Of a stretch of 64,000 nt of DNA, positions 43,379 to 52,265 are shown piece by piece. The notes under the pieces were generated by a model that saw only the letters and a list, made by a program, of their open reading frames with translations, did no database searches and was not told where the DNA came from. Location: assembly GCA_016714565.1 (NCBI GenBank), contig JADKDM010000007.1:124001-188000 (forward strand), written 5' to 3'. The stretch comes from Candidatus Villigracilis propinquus. GTDB lineage: Bacteria > Chloroflexota > Anaerolineae > Anaerolineales > Villigracilaceae. Made by a program: the position numbers and the translations under genes. Position 1 is the stretch's first letter; the number at the start of each line of letters is the position of its first letter.

Positions 43379-43954
43379 CTAACGAACAGGCTCGTAGCGC
43401 TGATACAGCACACCCGTAGGAAGAGGCGCGGATTCGATCAACTTCAGCTTGACGTACTTGCCATCCGGAAATAATTTCTTGCCGTTGCCCAATATCAATG
43501 GATAGACATGCAGGACGAATTCATCCACCAGATCATTTTCGATGAGGGTATGCATCAACACACTGCTGCCATCCGAAAGAATGTTTTTGCCGGGTTGGTT
43601 CTTGAGTTTGCGAACTTCTTCGACGACATTGCTGCTGATGATGGTGGAGTTGCTCCAAGCCGCCGAAGATTTCAGCGTGGTGGAGACGACATATTTTTTG
43701 ACATCGCCAAAGGGATTTTCTGCGGGCGGCAAGGGCTCAAAGGCATCGCCGTGGGTCTTCCAGGTTTTGCGCCCGAGCAAAAGGGTATCGGCGGTTTCCA
43801 TGGCTTGCGAGAAGCGCATGCCGATGTCGTCGTGCCAAAAGGGAATGGTCCAGCCGCCGTGGGTGAAGCCGCCATCGGTATCTTCATCCACGCCGCCGGG
43901 GGCTTGGATGACACCATCTAAAGAAATGAATTGATGCACGATCAGTTTTCGCAT
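43379..43954 (-). CDS. dihydrofolate-reductase-fold protein, copy 2
   Basis: 191 aa. MRKLIVHQFISLDGVIQAPG, LLLGRKTWKTHGDAFEPLP and ILSDGSSVLMHTLIENDLVD are RibD_C family segments. It is clearly related to copy 1 at 40680. It lies 17 nt before the AlkD-like gene on the same strand. Confidence 0.82.
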   Translation of the reverse strand: MRKLIVHQFISLDGVIQAPGGVDEDTDGGFTHGGWTIPFWHDDIGMRFSQAMETADTLLLGRKTWKTHGDAFEPLPPAENPFGDVKKYVVSTTLKSSAAWSNSTIISSNVVEEVRKLKNQPGKNILSDGSSVLMHTLIENDLVDEFVLHVYPLILGNGKKLFPDGKYVKLKLIESAPLPTGVLYQRYEPVR

Positions 43955-44015
43955 GAGAACTCCTTGTACTTATAAACGAACACAGATTATTTAAATTGAA
44001 TTGTAGCCCAAATTT

Positions 44016-44699
44016 TTATGGGTTCAACTTGATCGCCAGCCAGGCAACTGTCATTACCCAGGAGCAATATACAACGATCAAGAAACGATTTGCCCAGCCC
44101 ACCAATGCAATGACACCTTTTGGTAAAGTCGTCACAACTTCAGCATTCGCAGACACGTCACCGCCAGCCTGAGCATACGTCGCCATCATGACTGCAAAAG
44201 CAATTCCCATAAGAAGGATGCTCACCCACGTCAGATTCGCCGTCCATAATAGTGAGGTCCTTGCCATGGACCACGGTTCAGTACGAACAAGAGTTATGCT
44301 GATCAACATGGCAGCAATCGCCAGGCTTGGGATCCCGATCATCGCCGACAAACTGTGCAGCTTATGATTTATGTCAAATACGGCTGCCATGGCTTCGCCA
44401 ATTCCCGCTGCAATGAGAAAAAATAAGCCGATTTTTCCAACGGTTGTTTGCAGGTGCGGCCAAAGTATATATGCCAAAGCCCATGAAGCTGCGCCCCATA
44501 AAAAGAACATCACTGACAATATCACTGGATATTTCCCATTTGCATATTCACTCACCATGCGCCAGGCAGGGTTAAATTCCGGGCTGAGGATGTGCAAAAT
44601 AGCAAGCAACACAAGAACCGCAACAGATGTTCCAATCGTTACACGCGCGATTACCAGTGAGGTTGTGTTCGCTGATGTGATCGTTATACTTTCAGACAT
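44016..44699 (-). CDS. DUF998-type membrane protein
   Basis: 227 aa with about six hydrophobic segments. SPEFNPAWRMVSEYANGKYP is the typical DUF998 loop, and the protein ends VYCSWVMTVAWLAIKLNP. Function is unknown; an inner-membrane location is clear from composition. Confidence 0.78.
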   Translation of the reverse strand: MSESITITSANTTSLVIARVTIGTSVAVLVLLAILHILSPEFNPAWRMVSEYANGKYPVILSVMFFLWGAASWALAYILWPHLQTTVGKIGLFFLIAAGIGEAMAAVFDINHKLHSLSAMIGIPSLAIAAMLISITLVRTEPWSMARTSLLWTANLTWVSILLMGIAFAVMMATYAQAGGDVSANAEVVTTLPKGVIALVGWANRFLIVVYCSWVMTVAWLAIKLNP

Positions 44700-44751
44700 T
44701 ATTTTTTTCCTTATGAATCTCTAAAGGGTATTTGGCTGTTTGAACATATCA

Positions 44752-44859
44752 TTACTTTACAATGCGAAAGCCAAGGTGTGTCACGCCAGGAGCCTCAACA
44801 GCGCGGATGCGTTCTAATCCAATCGGATCGAAATCGAGATGGTCAAATAACCGCTCCAT
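44752..44859 (-). pseudogene. C-terminal remnant of a DHFR-fold protein
   Basis: A 35-codon frame just downstream of copy 3. It reads MERLFDHLDFDPIGLERIRA and ends VEAPGVTHLGFRIVK, which resembles the last strand pair of RibD_C proteins (the EAPGVTHLRYRV type). No N-terminal part remains. It may be a vestige of a fourth copy left after replacement or deletion. Confidence 0.55.
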
Positions 44860-44870
44860 ATCCGTTACTT

Positions 44871-45479
44871 CTACTCACGGATGCGATCGTAAAGCAGGCA
44901 CAACGCACCGCTTTCTGTGGCATTGCTTTGGCGCAACATCCAGGATGAAGCAGGCAATCCATCCTCGAAAAGGCGGGCACCGCCACCAGCTACCTCAGGG
45001 CAAAAAGTGATACTCAGGCAATCCAAAGCATCCGCCTCAAGCAATCGCTTGATAATGCTGCCGCTGGCAAGCACAATGATGTTGCCACCTGTCTGCTTCT
45101 GCAAGTCTCTAACGACTGCTGCCGGATCTGCGTTCACAATGCGGGAGTTTTCCCAAGGTGCATCCTTTAGCGTGGATGAGAACACTACCTTTTCGACAGA
45201 ATTTAGCCACGAGGAGAATGCGCGATCACGCGGGTCAGCAGACTCATTGTCAGCAACCGAGGGCCAGTAGCTTCCGAAACCTTGATAATTCTTTCTGCCC
45301 AAGAGCACGGTCGTGGCTAGGCTTGTAACAGCAATCATATTATTTCGTGTGCCGTCAGTGACGGCATGTGGGACGATCCAGCTCATATCGTAATCGCCGC
45401 CTGGACCTGTAGTACGTCCATCCAGGGATAATGAAATATTTGCAACAACCGTACGAGTATTCGTAGTTTTGTTTGTCAT
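44871..45479 (-). CDS. dihydrofolate-reductase-fold protein, copy 3
   Basis: 202 aa. TVVANISLSLDGRTTGPGGD, TVLLGRKNYQGFGSYWP and IIVLASGSIIKRLLEADALD mark the RibD_C family. It is more divergent than copies 1 and 2. It ends 12 nt before the remnant at 44752-44859. Confidence 0.8.
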   Translation of the reverse strand: MTNKTTNTRTVVANISLSLDGRTTGPGGDYDMSWIVPHAVTDGTRNNMIAVTSLATTVLLGRKNYQGFGSYWPSVADNESADPRDRAFSSWLNSVEKVVFSSTLKDAPWENSRIVNADPAAVVRDLQKQTGGNIIVLASGSIIKRLLEADALDCLSITFCPEVAGGGARLFEDGLPASSWMLRQSNATESGALCLLYDRIRE

Positions 45480-45492
45480 GGCACTTTACTCC

Positions 45493-45972
45493 TCACATCG
45501 CTTCCAAAATATCATCGAGACGTTCATAGCCTTCCGTAACGCCCTTTTCCATTCCATTTTGGATCATGCCATCTCGGTCAGAGACAGATTGAAACACGGA
45601 GTGAATCGTTGCCTTTGTCCGGTTGCCGGGCAATTCTTCGAGAGTCATACAATCCAAAGAAACGTGTCCGGGATAGCCTTCAAACTCAAAAGTTTGGATC
45701 ATGTTGTCGATGGACATCTCATGGAATGTGCCGTGAAAACCATATTCATTTCCATCTTTATCCTTGTGAATGTAACGATACTTGCCACCATTGACCGGTT
45801 CAAACTCTTCAAGAATCATTTCATATCCATGCGGACCGAGCCATTGCACATACAACTTCGGGTCGATGTGCGCCTGATAAACCAATTCGCGCGGGGCATC
45901 GAACTCGCGGGTGATGTACACCTCCTGCTTGCCGGGTTCTGCGGTGACGGTCACTTTATTTTTTGAGGGCAT
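45493..45972 (-). CDS. SRPBCC / AHSA1-type protein
   Basis: 159 aa. VYITREFDAPRELVYQAHID and YVQWLGPHGYEMILEEFEPV are the START/AHSA1 fold. It overlaps the upstream ArsR gene by 17 nt. ArsR-AHSA1 pairs are common in Chloroflexota and Actinomycetota; the ligand is unknown. Confidence 0.85.
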   Translation of the reverse strand: MPSKNKVTVTAEPGKQEVYITREFDAPRELVYQAHIDPKLYVQWLGPHGYEMILEEFEPVNGGKYRYIHKDKDGNEYGFHGTFHEMSIDNMIQTFEFEGYPGHVSLDCMTLEELPGNRTKATIHSVFQSVSDRDGMIQNGMEKGVTEGYERLDDILEAM

Positions 45973-46291
45973 CTTTTTTCTCCTGTTTCATTTTTTCTAA
46001 AAGGTCATCCAATCGACCGAACCGCGCTTCCCATAATTGACGGTACTGTTCGATCCAATCGGCGACTTCACCCAACTTATCAAAACGCGCTTCGACGTAT
46101 CGCTCGCGTCCTTGTGGGATGACAACCACCAGTCCGCACTCTTTCAATATCCTGATGTGTTTCGAAACGGCAGGACGACTGATACGAAAATTGTCGGCAA
46201 CACCGTTCAATGTCATCCGTTGCCTTGCCAGCAAAGAGAGGATCGCTCTACGGTTAGGGTCTGCAATAGCTTGAAATACGTCTCGTCTCAT
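45956..46291 (-). CDS. ArsR-family regulator
   Basis: 111 aa winged helix. RRDVFQAIADPNRRAILSLL and ISRPAVSKHIRILKECGLVV are the classic ArsR helix 1 and recognition regions. There are no metal-binding cysteines, so it probably senses something else or acts constitutively. GTAACC-AAAC-GGTTAC at 46304-46319 is its likely operator. Confidence 0.88.
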   Translation of the reverse strand: MRRDVFQAIADPNRRAILSLLARQRMTLNGVADNFRISRPAVSKHIRILKECGLVVVIPQGRERYVEARFDKLGEVADWIEQYRQLWEARFGRLDDLLEKMKQEKKDALKK

Positions 46292-46303
46292 GGTCTCCTT
46301 TAT

Positions 46304-46319
46304 GTAACCAAACGGTTAC
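46304..46319. promoter_or_regulatory. palindrome upstream of arsR
   Basis: GTAACC-AAAC-GGTTAC, 6-bp perfect arms, 13 nt before the arsR start: a likely autoregulatory site. Between here and the TIR gene at 46580 I see an AT-rich stretch with TATAAT at 46470-46475 but no convincing -35 box. Confidence 0.55.
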
Positions 46320-46579
46320 TTATTGCGAAATTATTTTAGAACATAGTTTCTATTTTGTCAAGGTTTAGATCGGTATGTTACACTTTTGCTATATTGCCAT
46401 TTGAGTATGTTTATACTTATATAGAAGGGCTTAGAATAATTTTGGAATGCCAATCCAAATCTTTAGCTGTATAATTTGCCAATAAGGGACTATGAAAGCT
46501 GCATAAACTCTAATTTTGTACCTGTAAGCTAAGCTTAGCCGAGTGGAACATTGATGAATTTCTCGCAGGAGGCAATTCG

Positions 46580-49258
46580 ATGGGACAGGAACATATCTTT
46601 ATCTCGCACTCTTCAAAAAACGACGATGTCGTCAAACGATTGCGCGAAATTCTTGAACTCGAAGGATTTCTTCTTTGGGTTGATTCGCGTGAATTCACAG
46701 GCGGGGATATTCTCGAAGATACCCTGCAAGAGAAGATAAAAACCGCCAAATCTTTCATTATCCTTTTGAGTATTGAAGCGCTTAGTTCGGAGTGGGTGCA
46801 AAAAGAGTTGAAGTTAGCCCACAAGGTTGCCAAAGAACGCAAAGATGAAGGTTATAAAGTCATTTCTATAATTATGCCTGGCGTGCCCGCTGGTTTGTTG
46901 AAACCATTTTTCCCGAAAGAACCGATCCATATTTTTTTGGAAAAAGGCGCGACGGGTCCTGACCTGGATTCCAAGATGCCCCATATCCTTGCAGCATTGG
47001 GGAAAGAATTGCCAAATGACTGGGAACCCCCTACACCTATTAAAGCCGCACCCGTTGAAGAACTGATCCTCGAATTGACCGACCCGATCATCGAAGAGAA
47101 GGACGGCATCCGCCGCGCAACCGCCACTGCCGTATTGACCTACAACCCTGCTGATAACAGTCGAGCCATCGAAAGCAAACGCTATCATTTCACCGCGCCA
47201 TTGGGAGCCGTGGAGTTGGGCGAGATCCGCTGGTATATCGAGAAGTATTATCAGTGGCCCACAGGCGTGTTCAAAACGCGCGCCGAGAAAACCGAAAAGG
47301 CGCTGCCAGAATGGGGTAATGCACTCTACAAGGCTGCCTTGGGCGGGGAATCTGCCCGTGAGCCTTTTGAGGCTTGGAAACGCACCAGTGGCAGCCGTCG
47401 TTTTTCAGTGCAGGTGGATGGGGAACCGCTCGAAGGCACGGACGATGCCCAAGCTGCGCTGATCCGTGAAGCCGCCAGTGACCTGCTTTCGCTGCCGTGG
47501 GAGATCATGCACGATGGAGTCGGCTATCTCTCGCAGGGGGCGAATGGCGTGCGGGTGCGGCGCAGACTGCCCAACCGAAAAGAGACGATCACAGCGCAAG
47601 CCGAACTCCCGATTCGGGTGTTGTTGCTCAGCCCGCGTCCCGAAGTGGATGAGGCGGGGCATCCCGTTGGATATCTCGACCATCGCAGCAGCGCGCTTCC
47701 GCTCATTCAGGCGGTTGAAAATCTGGGCGAACTCGTCCAGGTGGACTTCCTGCATCCGCCCACGTTTCCAGCCTTGAAAGATGCGCTCAAGAAGGCGAAG
47801 GAGGCGAAAAATCCCTACGATATCGTTCATTTTGACGGGCATGGAGTTTACGACCGCCGCGTGGGGCTGGGCGCGTTGTGCTTTGAAGCGCCGCAGGATG
47901 GCGAAAAACTGGGGCAACGCCTGATGGCGCTCGTCCATGCCAGTGAATTAGCCGCCGAGCTGCGGCAGTATGGTGTCCCTCTCATTTATCTGGATGCCTG
48001 CCAAACGGCGCAGTCGGTGACTGACCCGAAAGCTTCCGTCGCTGCCAAATTGCTGGAGGAGGGCGTCGGCTCGGTGGTGGCGATGAGTCACAGCGTGTTG
48101 GTCGAGACCGCCCGCCGTTTTGTCGAGCCGTTTTACAAAAGCCTGGCGCAGGGACAGCGGGTGGGCGATGCGATGCTGGCGGGGCAGATCGCCCTGTATG
48201 ATGACCCCTACCGTTTCAAGATCATGGGCGCGGGCAAACTGGATCTGCGGGACTGGTTCGTGCCCGTGCTGTATCAGGATGAAGCCGACCCGCAGTTGTT
48301 TACCGTCAAAGCGGGCGAAACAGCCGCCCGTCTGGCAGCGAAGCGGAACGAACTCAAATTGGGTCTGCTCCCCGAAGCCCCTGAGCATTCCTTCGTCGGA
48401 CGCAGTCGGATGCTCCTGCACTTGGAGCGTCTGCTGGAACTGACGAATTACGCCGTGATCCGCGGCAGTGGTGGGATGGGAAAAACGGCTCTTGCCGCCG
48501 AGTTGACGCGTTGGCTGGTGCGCTCGAACCGTTTCGAGCGGGCGGCGTTTGTGAGCGTGGAACCCCAAAACGTGCAGGATGTGCGCGGCGTGCTGGATGT
48601 GATCGGCAGGCAGTTGACGCCCAAATATACCGTCGCCCAATACAAGACTCTCGACGAAGCCCTCCAGCCCGTGGAACGCGCCCTGCGCGACCACCCCACG
48701 CTGATCCTGCTCGACAATCTCGAAAGCGTCCTGCCCGATAGCGCGGGCGTGAACCCCGCGGGCGCCGCGGACGTGACCGAACTGCTCGACCTTTGCACAA
48801 AACTGCTGAAAGCCTCCGCGCATACGCGCCTGCTCTTCACCAGCCGCGAAGTTTTGCCAAAACCTTTTGATACAAACACGGTGGAACTGGGACGCCTGCA
48901 CAAAGACGAAGCCATCCAACTGGTCGAGAAGGTCATGGCGCGGCAGGGCTGGCAGCCGCCCGAAAGCGACGACGCCCGCACGCCCGAAGAGATCGAAGCT
49001 CTGGTGAACGCGGTGGACTGCCACCCGCGCGCCCTGGTCTTATTAGCCCGTGAAGTGAAGGAAGGCGTGGGGTACACCACCCAGCATATCGCCGCCTTGA
49101 TGGGGAAACTCGAAGCCGAGAACAAGGGCGACCGCGAAAACTCGCTCTACGCCAGCGTGGAACTCTCCCTGCGCCGCCTGCCTGAGGAAGTGCGCCAGCG
49201 CGTGAACCGATTGGCGGTTTTTCACGGCGGCGGGCATTTGTGCATTTGGCTGATGTGA
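46580..49258 (+). CDS. TIR-CHAT-STAND protein, N-terminal part of a frameshifted giant gene
   Basis: 892 codons to the first frame break; the full gene runs to 50938 (about 1,450 aa). TIR domain, residues 1-125: IFISHSSKNDDVVKRL, with E46 in GGDILEDTLQEKI aligning with the NADase glutamate. CHAT caspase-like domain, about 300-560: H421 in VHFDGHGVYD and C474 in IYLDACQTAQS form the expected dyad. STAND NTPase, about 600-890: Walker A RGSGGMGKTALAAEL (K635), Walker B LILLDNLESV (D712) and LLFTSRE. The winged-helix and TPR parts continue in other frames. Both effector sites look intact. A strong AGGAGG precedes the ATG. It probably senses a ligand or phage signal through the TPRs and triggers cell-damaging activity; this is inference from related families. 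Confidence 0.88.
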   Translation: MGQEHIFISHSSKNDDVVKRLREILELEGFLLWVDSREFTGGDILEDTLQEKIKTAKSFIILLSIEALSSEWVQKELKLAHKVAKERKDEGYKVISIIMPGVPAGLLKPFFPKEPIHIFLEKGATGPDLDSKMPHILAALGKELPNDWEPPTPIKAAPVEELILELTDPIIEEKDGIRRATATAVLTYNPADNSRAIESKRYHFTAPLGAVELGEIRWYIEKYYQWPTGVFKTRAEKTEKALPEWGNALYKAALGGESAREPFEAWKRTSGSRRFSVQVDGEPLEGTDDAQAALIREAASDLLSLPWEIMHDGVGYLSQGANGVRVRRRLPNRKETITAQAELPIRVLLLSPRPEVDEAGHPVGYLDHRSSALPLIQAVENLGELVQVDFLHPPTFPALKDALKKAKEAKNPYDIVHFDGHGVYDRRVGLGALCFEAPQDGEKLGQRLMALVHASELAAELRQYGVPLIYLDACQTAQSVTDPKASVAAKLLEEGVGSVVAMSHSVLVETARRFVEPFYKSLAQGQRVGDAMLAGQIALYDDPYRFKIMGAGKLDLRDWFVPVLYQDEADPQLFTVKAGETAARLAAKRNELKLGLLPEAPEHSFVGRSRMLLHLERLLELTNYAVIRGSGGMGKTALAAELTRWLVRSNRFERAAFVSVEPQNVQDVRGVLDVIGRQLTPKYTVAQYKTLDEALQPVERALRDHPTLILLDNLESVLPDSAGVNPAGAADVTELLDLCTKLLKASAHTRLLFTSREVLPKPFDTNTVELGRLHKDEAIQLVEKVMARQGWQPPESDDARTPEEIEALVNAVDCHPRALVLLAREVKEGVGYTTQHIAALMGKLEAENKGDRENSLYASVELSLRRLPEEVRQRVNRLAVFHGGGHLCIWLM

Positions 49259-49728
49259 TGGGCATTGACAACGAAAGTATCTGTGCCATTGCCCAAATGC
49301 TGATTGGCACAGGCATGGCAGAAATTCAGGACTACAACTACCTGCGCCTCGACCCCGCCCTGCCCGCTTACTTAAGATTGGGCATGGCACAGGAAGAATT
49401 CGCCCAACTCGAAAATGCTTGGGCTGAAGCCATGATTCAATTGGTCAATTTTCTTTACCAGCAAATGTTCAAAGACAGCAAAATGGCATTCAACCTGACC
49501 CTGCTCGAACTGCCGAACCTGCTGGCGCTGCTCGATTGGCTGGCGGATTTGCTCGAGCAAGATGATTCAAGCGCCGAAATGGTCAGCGATATTGCGGGTT
49601 CCATCGAGCAGCTTCTGGCAAACCTGAACCGTCCCAGCGCGCTGGCAAAAGCCGTGGGACTGCGCGAAGAATCGGCTGGTCGCATCCCTGAATGGGGAGT
49701 ACCCGCTTTGAAAATGAACGCCTGCTGA
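49240..49728 (+). CDS. frameshifted continuation: winged-helix part of the TIR-CHAT-STAND protein
   Basis: Continues the previous reading after a one-base loss near 49225-49233 in GGCGGCGGG. Adding one G yields FHGGGAFVHLADVMGID, the usual winged-helix start after a STAND ATPase. The segment is helical (AMIQLVNFLYQQMFKDSKMA, LLELPNLLALLDWLADLL). The ATG here is internal, and the piece is unlikely to be a separate protein. Confidence 0.7.
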   Translation: MHLADVMGIDNESICAIAQMLIGTGMAEIQDYNYLRLDPALPAYLRLGMAQEEFAQLENAWAEAMIQLVNFLYQQMFKDSKMAFNLTLLELPNLLALLDWLADLLEQDDSSAEMVSDIAGSIEQLLANLNRPSALAKAVGLREESAGRIPEWGVPALKMNAC

Positions 49729-50342
49729 TCGAACGCCTGCTCGCGGCGGGGCAGCTCCAGCCCGCCTACGAAAAAGCGGGGGCGCTGCTGGAGAAGGCAA
49801 AGACGGCTGATTATCAAGGCGCGGATTATGATTTGGCAATGGCTCATATTTTGCTGGGGCAGGTTTTGAAGATGCTGGGCAAGCTGCCCCTGCTCTTGAT
49901 TTATTTATTGAAGCCCAGCGGCTTTTTGAAGCGATTTGGGGAGCAAGGTGAACGCATGGCTGCAATTGCCTTAACCGAACAAGCCGACTGCCTGACAGCC
50001 TTGGGACGACTGGATGAAGCGGCTGAAAAATATGAAGAAGCAATCAAACGAGCTGAAAAACTAAAAGATTTCCGTCCAGTGGCAGTGGGAAAGGGGCAAC
50101 TGGCAACGGTGCGCATGTTGCAGAAAAAATATGCCGAAGCGCTGGCTGAATATCAAGAAGCCCTTGCCATCTTCGAAAAGCAGGATGAACCCAAAATGGT
50201 CGCCACCGCCTGGCACCAGATCGGGATGGTGCATCAGGAGGCGGGCGATTACGAAAGCGCCGAAGCCGCCTACCGCCGCTCGCTGGAGATCAAGTCCCAG
50301 AATAATGATCGGGCTGGGCAGGCGAGTAGTTTGATCAATTAG
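49692..50342 (+). CDS. frameshifted continuation: first TPR block
   Basis: The frame changes again at GGGG near 49694-49697. Adding one G joins RIPEWG to STRFENERLLIERLLAAGQL. TPR-like helices follow: LDEAAEKYEEAIKRAEKLKD, YAEALAEYQEALAIFEKQDE and YESAEAAYRRSLEIKSQNND. These repeats would form the sensor superhelix. Confidence 0.7.
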   Translation: MGSTRFENERLLIERLLAAGQLQPAYEKAGALLEKAKTADYQGADYDLAMAHILLGQVLKMLGKLPLLLIYLLKPSGFLKRFGEQGERMAAIALTEQADCLTALGRLDEAAEKYEEAIKRAEKLKDFRPVAVGKGQLATVRMLQKKYAEALAEYQEALAIFEKQDEPKMVATAWHQIGMVHQEAGDYESAEAAYRRSLEIKSQNNDRAGQASSLIN

Positions 50343-50362
50343 GAAATCTTTATAAGGATAAC

Positions 50363-50938
50363 TTGAATCGATTGGAAGAAGCGGTCACTTTTTACCGACA
50401 GGCGGCAGATATTTATGTTCTAACAGGTGATTTGCATCTGAAGGGGATCGCGCGTAACAATATCGCCGACACCCTGCGCAAACTCAAACGCTACGACGAA
50501 GCCCGCGCCGAGATCATGCGGGCGATTGAGTGTAAAAGCCAGGTTGGGCTTGCGTCTGAGCCGTGGAAATCCTTCAATATTTTGCGCCAGATCGAAGAAG
50601 CAACAGGCAATCCCGCCGCCGCCCGTGCCGCCTGGGTGCAGGCGCGCGATGCGTATTTGGCGTATCGTCGGCAGGGTGGGTATGCGTCAGCAGGTGGTAA
50701 TGCTAGTTTAGTTGAGCATGTTGTAGGGCTGATTGCTCAAAAGAAGGTTGATGAAATTGAGCCGCTTTTCAACCAGCTTATGAATGATCCGAGTTCATCT
50801 GATTCTCGCAAAGCCATTATTCAGGCGATGATTAAAATTCTCAACGGCTCTCGTGATAAGGCGTTGGGGGATGATCCTGCGCTCTATTATGCCGATGCGG
50901 CGGAGGTGTTGTTTTTGATCGAGCGGTTGGGAGGGTAA
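50363..50938 (+). CDS. frameshifted continuation: last TPR block and C-terminus
   Basis: The third break is near 50330-50336. Adding one C after TTGATC gives SSLIQLGNLYKDNLNRLEEA, the canonical repeat join. Further repeats are LEEAVTFYRQAADIYVLTGD and YDEARAEIMRAIECKSQVG, with a C-terminal cap to residue 191. The stop is 4 nt before the next gene's ATG. The apparent TTG start at 50363 is internal. Confidence 0.7.
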   Translation: MNRLEEAVTFYRQAADIYVLTGDLHLKGIARNNIADTLRKLKRYDEARAEIMRAIECKSQVGLASEPWKSFNILRQIEEATGNPAAARAAWVQARDAYLAYRRQGGYASAGGNASLVEHVVGLIAQKKVDEIEPLFNQLMNDPSSSDSRKAIIQAMIKILNGSRDKALGDDPALYYADAAEVLFLIERLGG

Positions 50939-50942
50939 GCCC

Positions 50943-51392
50943 ATGACGACTACATCAAGTCGTTCCATCCGTATCTCGTGGAAGTTTTCTCACCCACCTG
51001 TCAAAGTCTGGCAGGCATGGACCGATTCATCCATCGTGAAGTTATGGTTTGGTTCTGACCCAAATGGCAAAGTGCTGGATGCGAAACTTGATGTGCAAGT
51101 CAATGGATCGTTTTCGGTGACCTTTGCCAATTCCGATGGCACAGAATTTACAGCGCAGGGAATTTACAAAGAGGTCAATGAACCGAAACGTCTCGTTTTC
51201 ACGTGGGGCTGGGCAAACCAACCTGAAGTAAATGAATTGATTTCATTGGAATTTTCTCCAGACGGCGATGGAACTCTCATGACCTTTGAGCAATCGAACA
51301 TTGACCCTTCAACGTCAATGCATAATTATGAAGAGGGTTGGCGTAGTACATTTCAAAAACTGGAAAGAGCGTTGGAAACGATCAACCCTTAA
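50943..51392 (+). CDS. SRPBCC / AHSA1-type protein coupled to the TIR-CHAT gene
   Basis: 149 aa. IRISWKFSHPPVKVWQAWTD and IVKLWFGSDPNGKVLDAKLD, then YKEVNEPKRLVFTWGW are the AHSA1 fold. It starts 4 nt after the end of the TPR frame, so the two are probably translated together. Whether it serves the TIR-CHAT protein or was simply appended is unclear. Confidence 0.83.
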   Translation: MTTTSSRSIRISWKFSHPPVKVWQAWTDSSIVKLWFGSDPNGKVLDAKLDVQVNGSFSVTFANSDGTEFTAQGIYKEVNEPKRLVFTWGWANQPEVNELISLEFSPDGDGTLMTFEQSNIDPSTSMHNYEEGWRSTFQKLERALETINP

Positions 51393-52194
51393 ATCTTGGG
51401 TATGAACCCAGCACCCGCAACATCACCGCATACTCGCCCAAGTGATCGAGCGCACGCTGCACAGTCTCATCATGCACAGAGCCGATGAAATCAATATAAA
51501 AAAGATATTCCCACGGACTCCCCTGCAAGGGACGCGATTCGATCTTCGTCAAGTCCAGATCGCGCAAAGCAAAAACTGACATGGCTTTGAACAACGAACC
51601 GGGGACATTTTTGAGCGTGAACACGATGGAAGTCTTCGCCTCTCTCTCAGGGACAATTGATTCTCGTCTGACAGCGAGAAAACGCGTATAGTTTTCCGGG
51701 TTGTCCTCAATGCCTTCCTGCAGAATTTGCATTCCGTACAACTCAGCCGCCCGCTTCGACGCAATCGCCGCCACATCCCGCGCACCGGATTCTTTGAGCA
51801 TCTTCACACTGCCCGCCGTGTCGTAGACCTGCTCCGCTTTGATGCCGTGACCGCGCAAATACGCCGCGCATTGACCCAACGCCTGCGGATGGCTGATGGC
51901 TTTCTTGATATCTTCCATCTTCACGCCCGGATTAGCGATCAAACAATGCTGCACACGCAGGAAGTACTCCCCCACAATATGCAGGTCATGCCGCAAAAGC
52001 AGATCATAATTTTGATGAATACTGCCCGCCAGAGAATTTTCAATGGGAGCCAGCGCCGCGTCACTTTTGCCTGACACAACCGCATCGAACATCACATCAA
52101 AAGATTCACACGGGACGGTTTCAACTTTTCCAAAATAATTGAAGACCGCCTGCTCAGAATACGCGCCGGGTTCGCCCTGGAATGATACTTTCAT
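51382..52194 (-). CDS. pheA: prephenate dehydratase
   Basis: Converts prephenate to phenylpyruvate. It has 270 aa, monofunctional. VSFQGEPGAYSEQAVFNYFG and APIENSLAGSIHQNYDLLL are the catalytic-domain motifs; the TRF triad lies in NPENYTRFLAVRRE. The C-terminal ACT domain includes GSLFKAMSVFALRDLDLTKI with ESRP, the phenylalanine-binding site. It has no chorismate-mutase domain. Its 3' end overlaps the AHSA1 gene by 11 nt. An aminotransferase gene lies upstream on the same strand, a plausible partner for the last step. Confidence 0.93.
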   Translation of the reverse strand: MKVSFQGEPGAYSEQAVFNYFGKVETVPCESFDVMFDAVVSGKSDAALAPIENSLAGSIHQNYDLLLRHDLHIVGEYFLRVQHCLIANPGVKMEDIKKAISHPQALGQCAAYLRGHGIKAEQVYDTAGSVKMLKESGARDVAAIASKRAAELYGMQILQEGIEDNPENYTRFLAVRRESIVPEREAKTSIVFTLKNVPGSLFKAMSVFALRDLDLTKIESRPLQGSPWEYLFYIDFIGSVHDETVQRALDHLGEYAVMLRVLGSYPRFKG

Positions 52195-52213
52195 GATTAC
52201 TCCTCAAAGTCTT

Positions 52214-52265
52214 GTCGAAGGTCAAAAGTCGAAAGTCGTTCCACCTTTGACCTTCGACTTTTGAC
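52214..52265. repeat. GTCGAAGGTCAAAAGTC inverted repeat
   Basis: GTCGAAGGTCAAAAGTCGAA faces TTTGACCTTCGACTTTTGAC. It occupies the aspC-pheA spacer and matches the copy at 22034-22078. Confidence 0.75.

Noticed and set aside
47948..49024. A 358-codon minus-strand frame opposite the TIR-CHAT gene
   Set aside because: It lies wholly within the CHAT-STAND coding region, whose catalytic and Walker motifs are on the plus strand.
49225..50340. Programmed ribosomal frameshifting joining the TIR-CHAT pieces
   Set aside because: No slippery heptamer or following pseudoknot is evident; three separate events would be needed, and all fit single-base undercalls.
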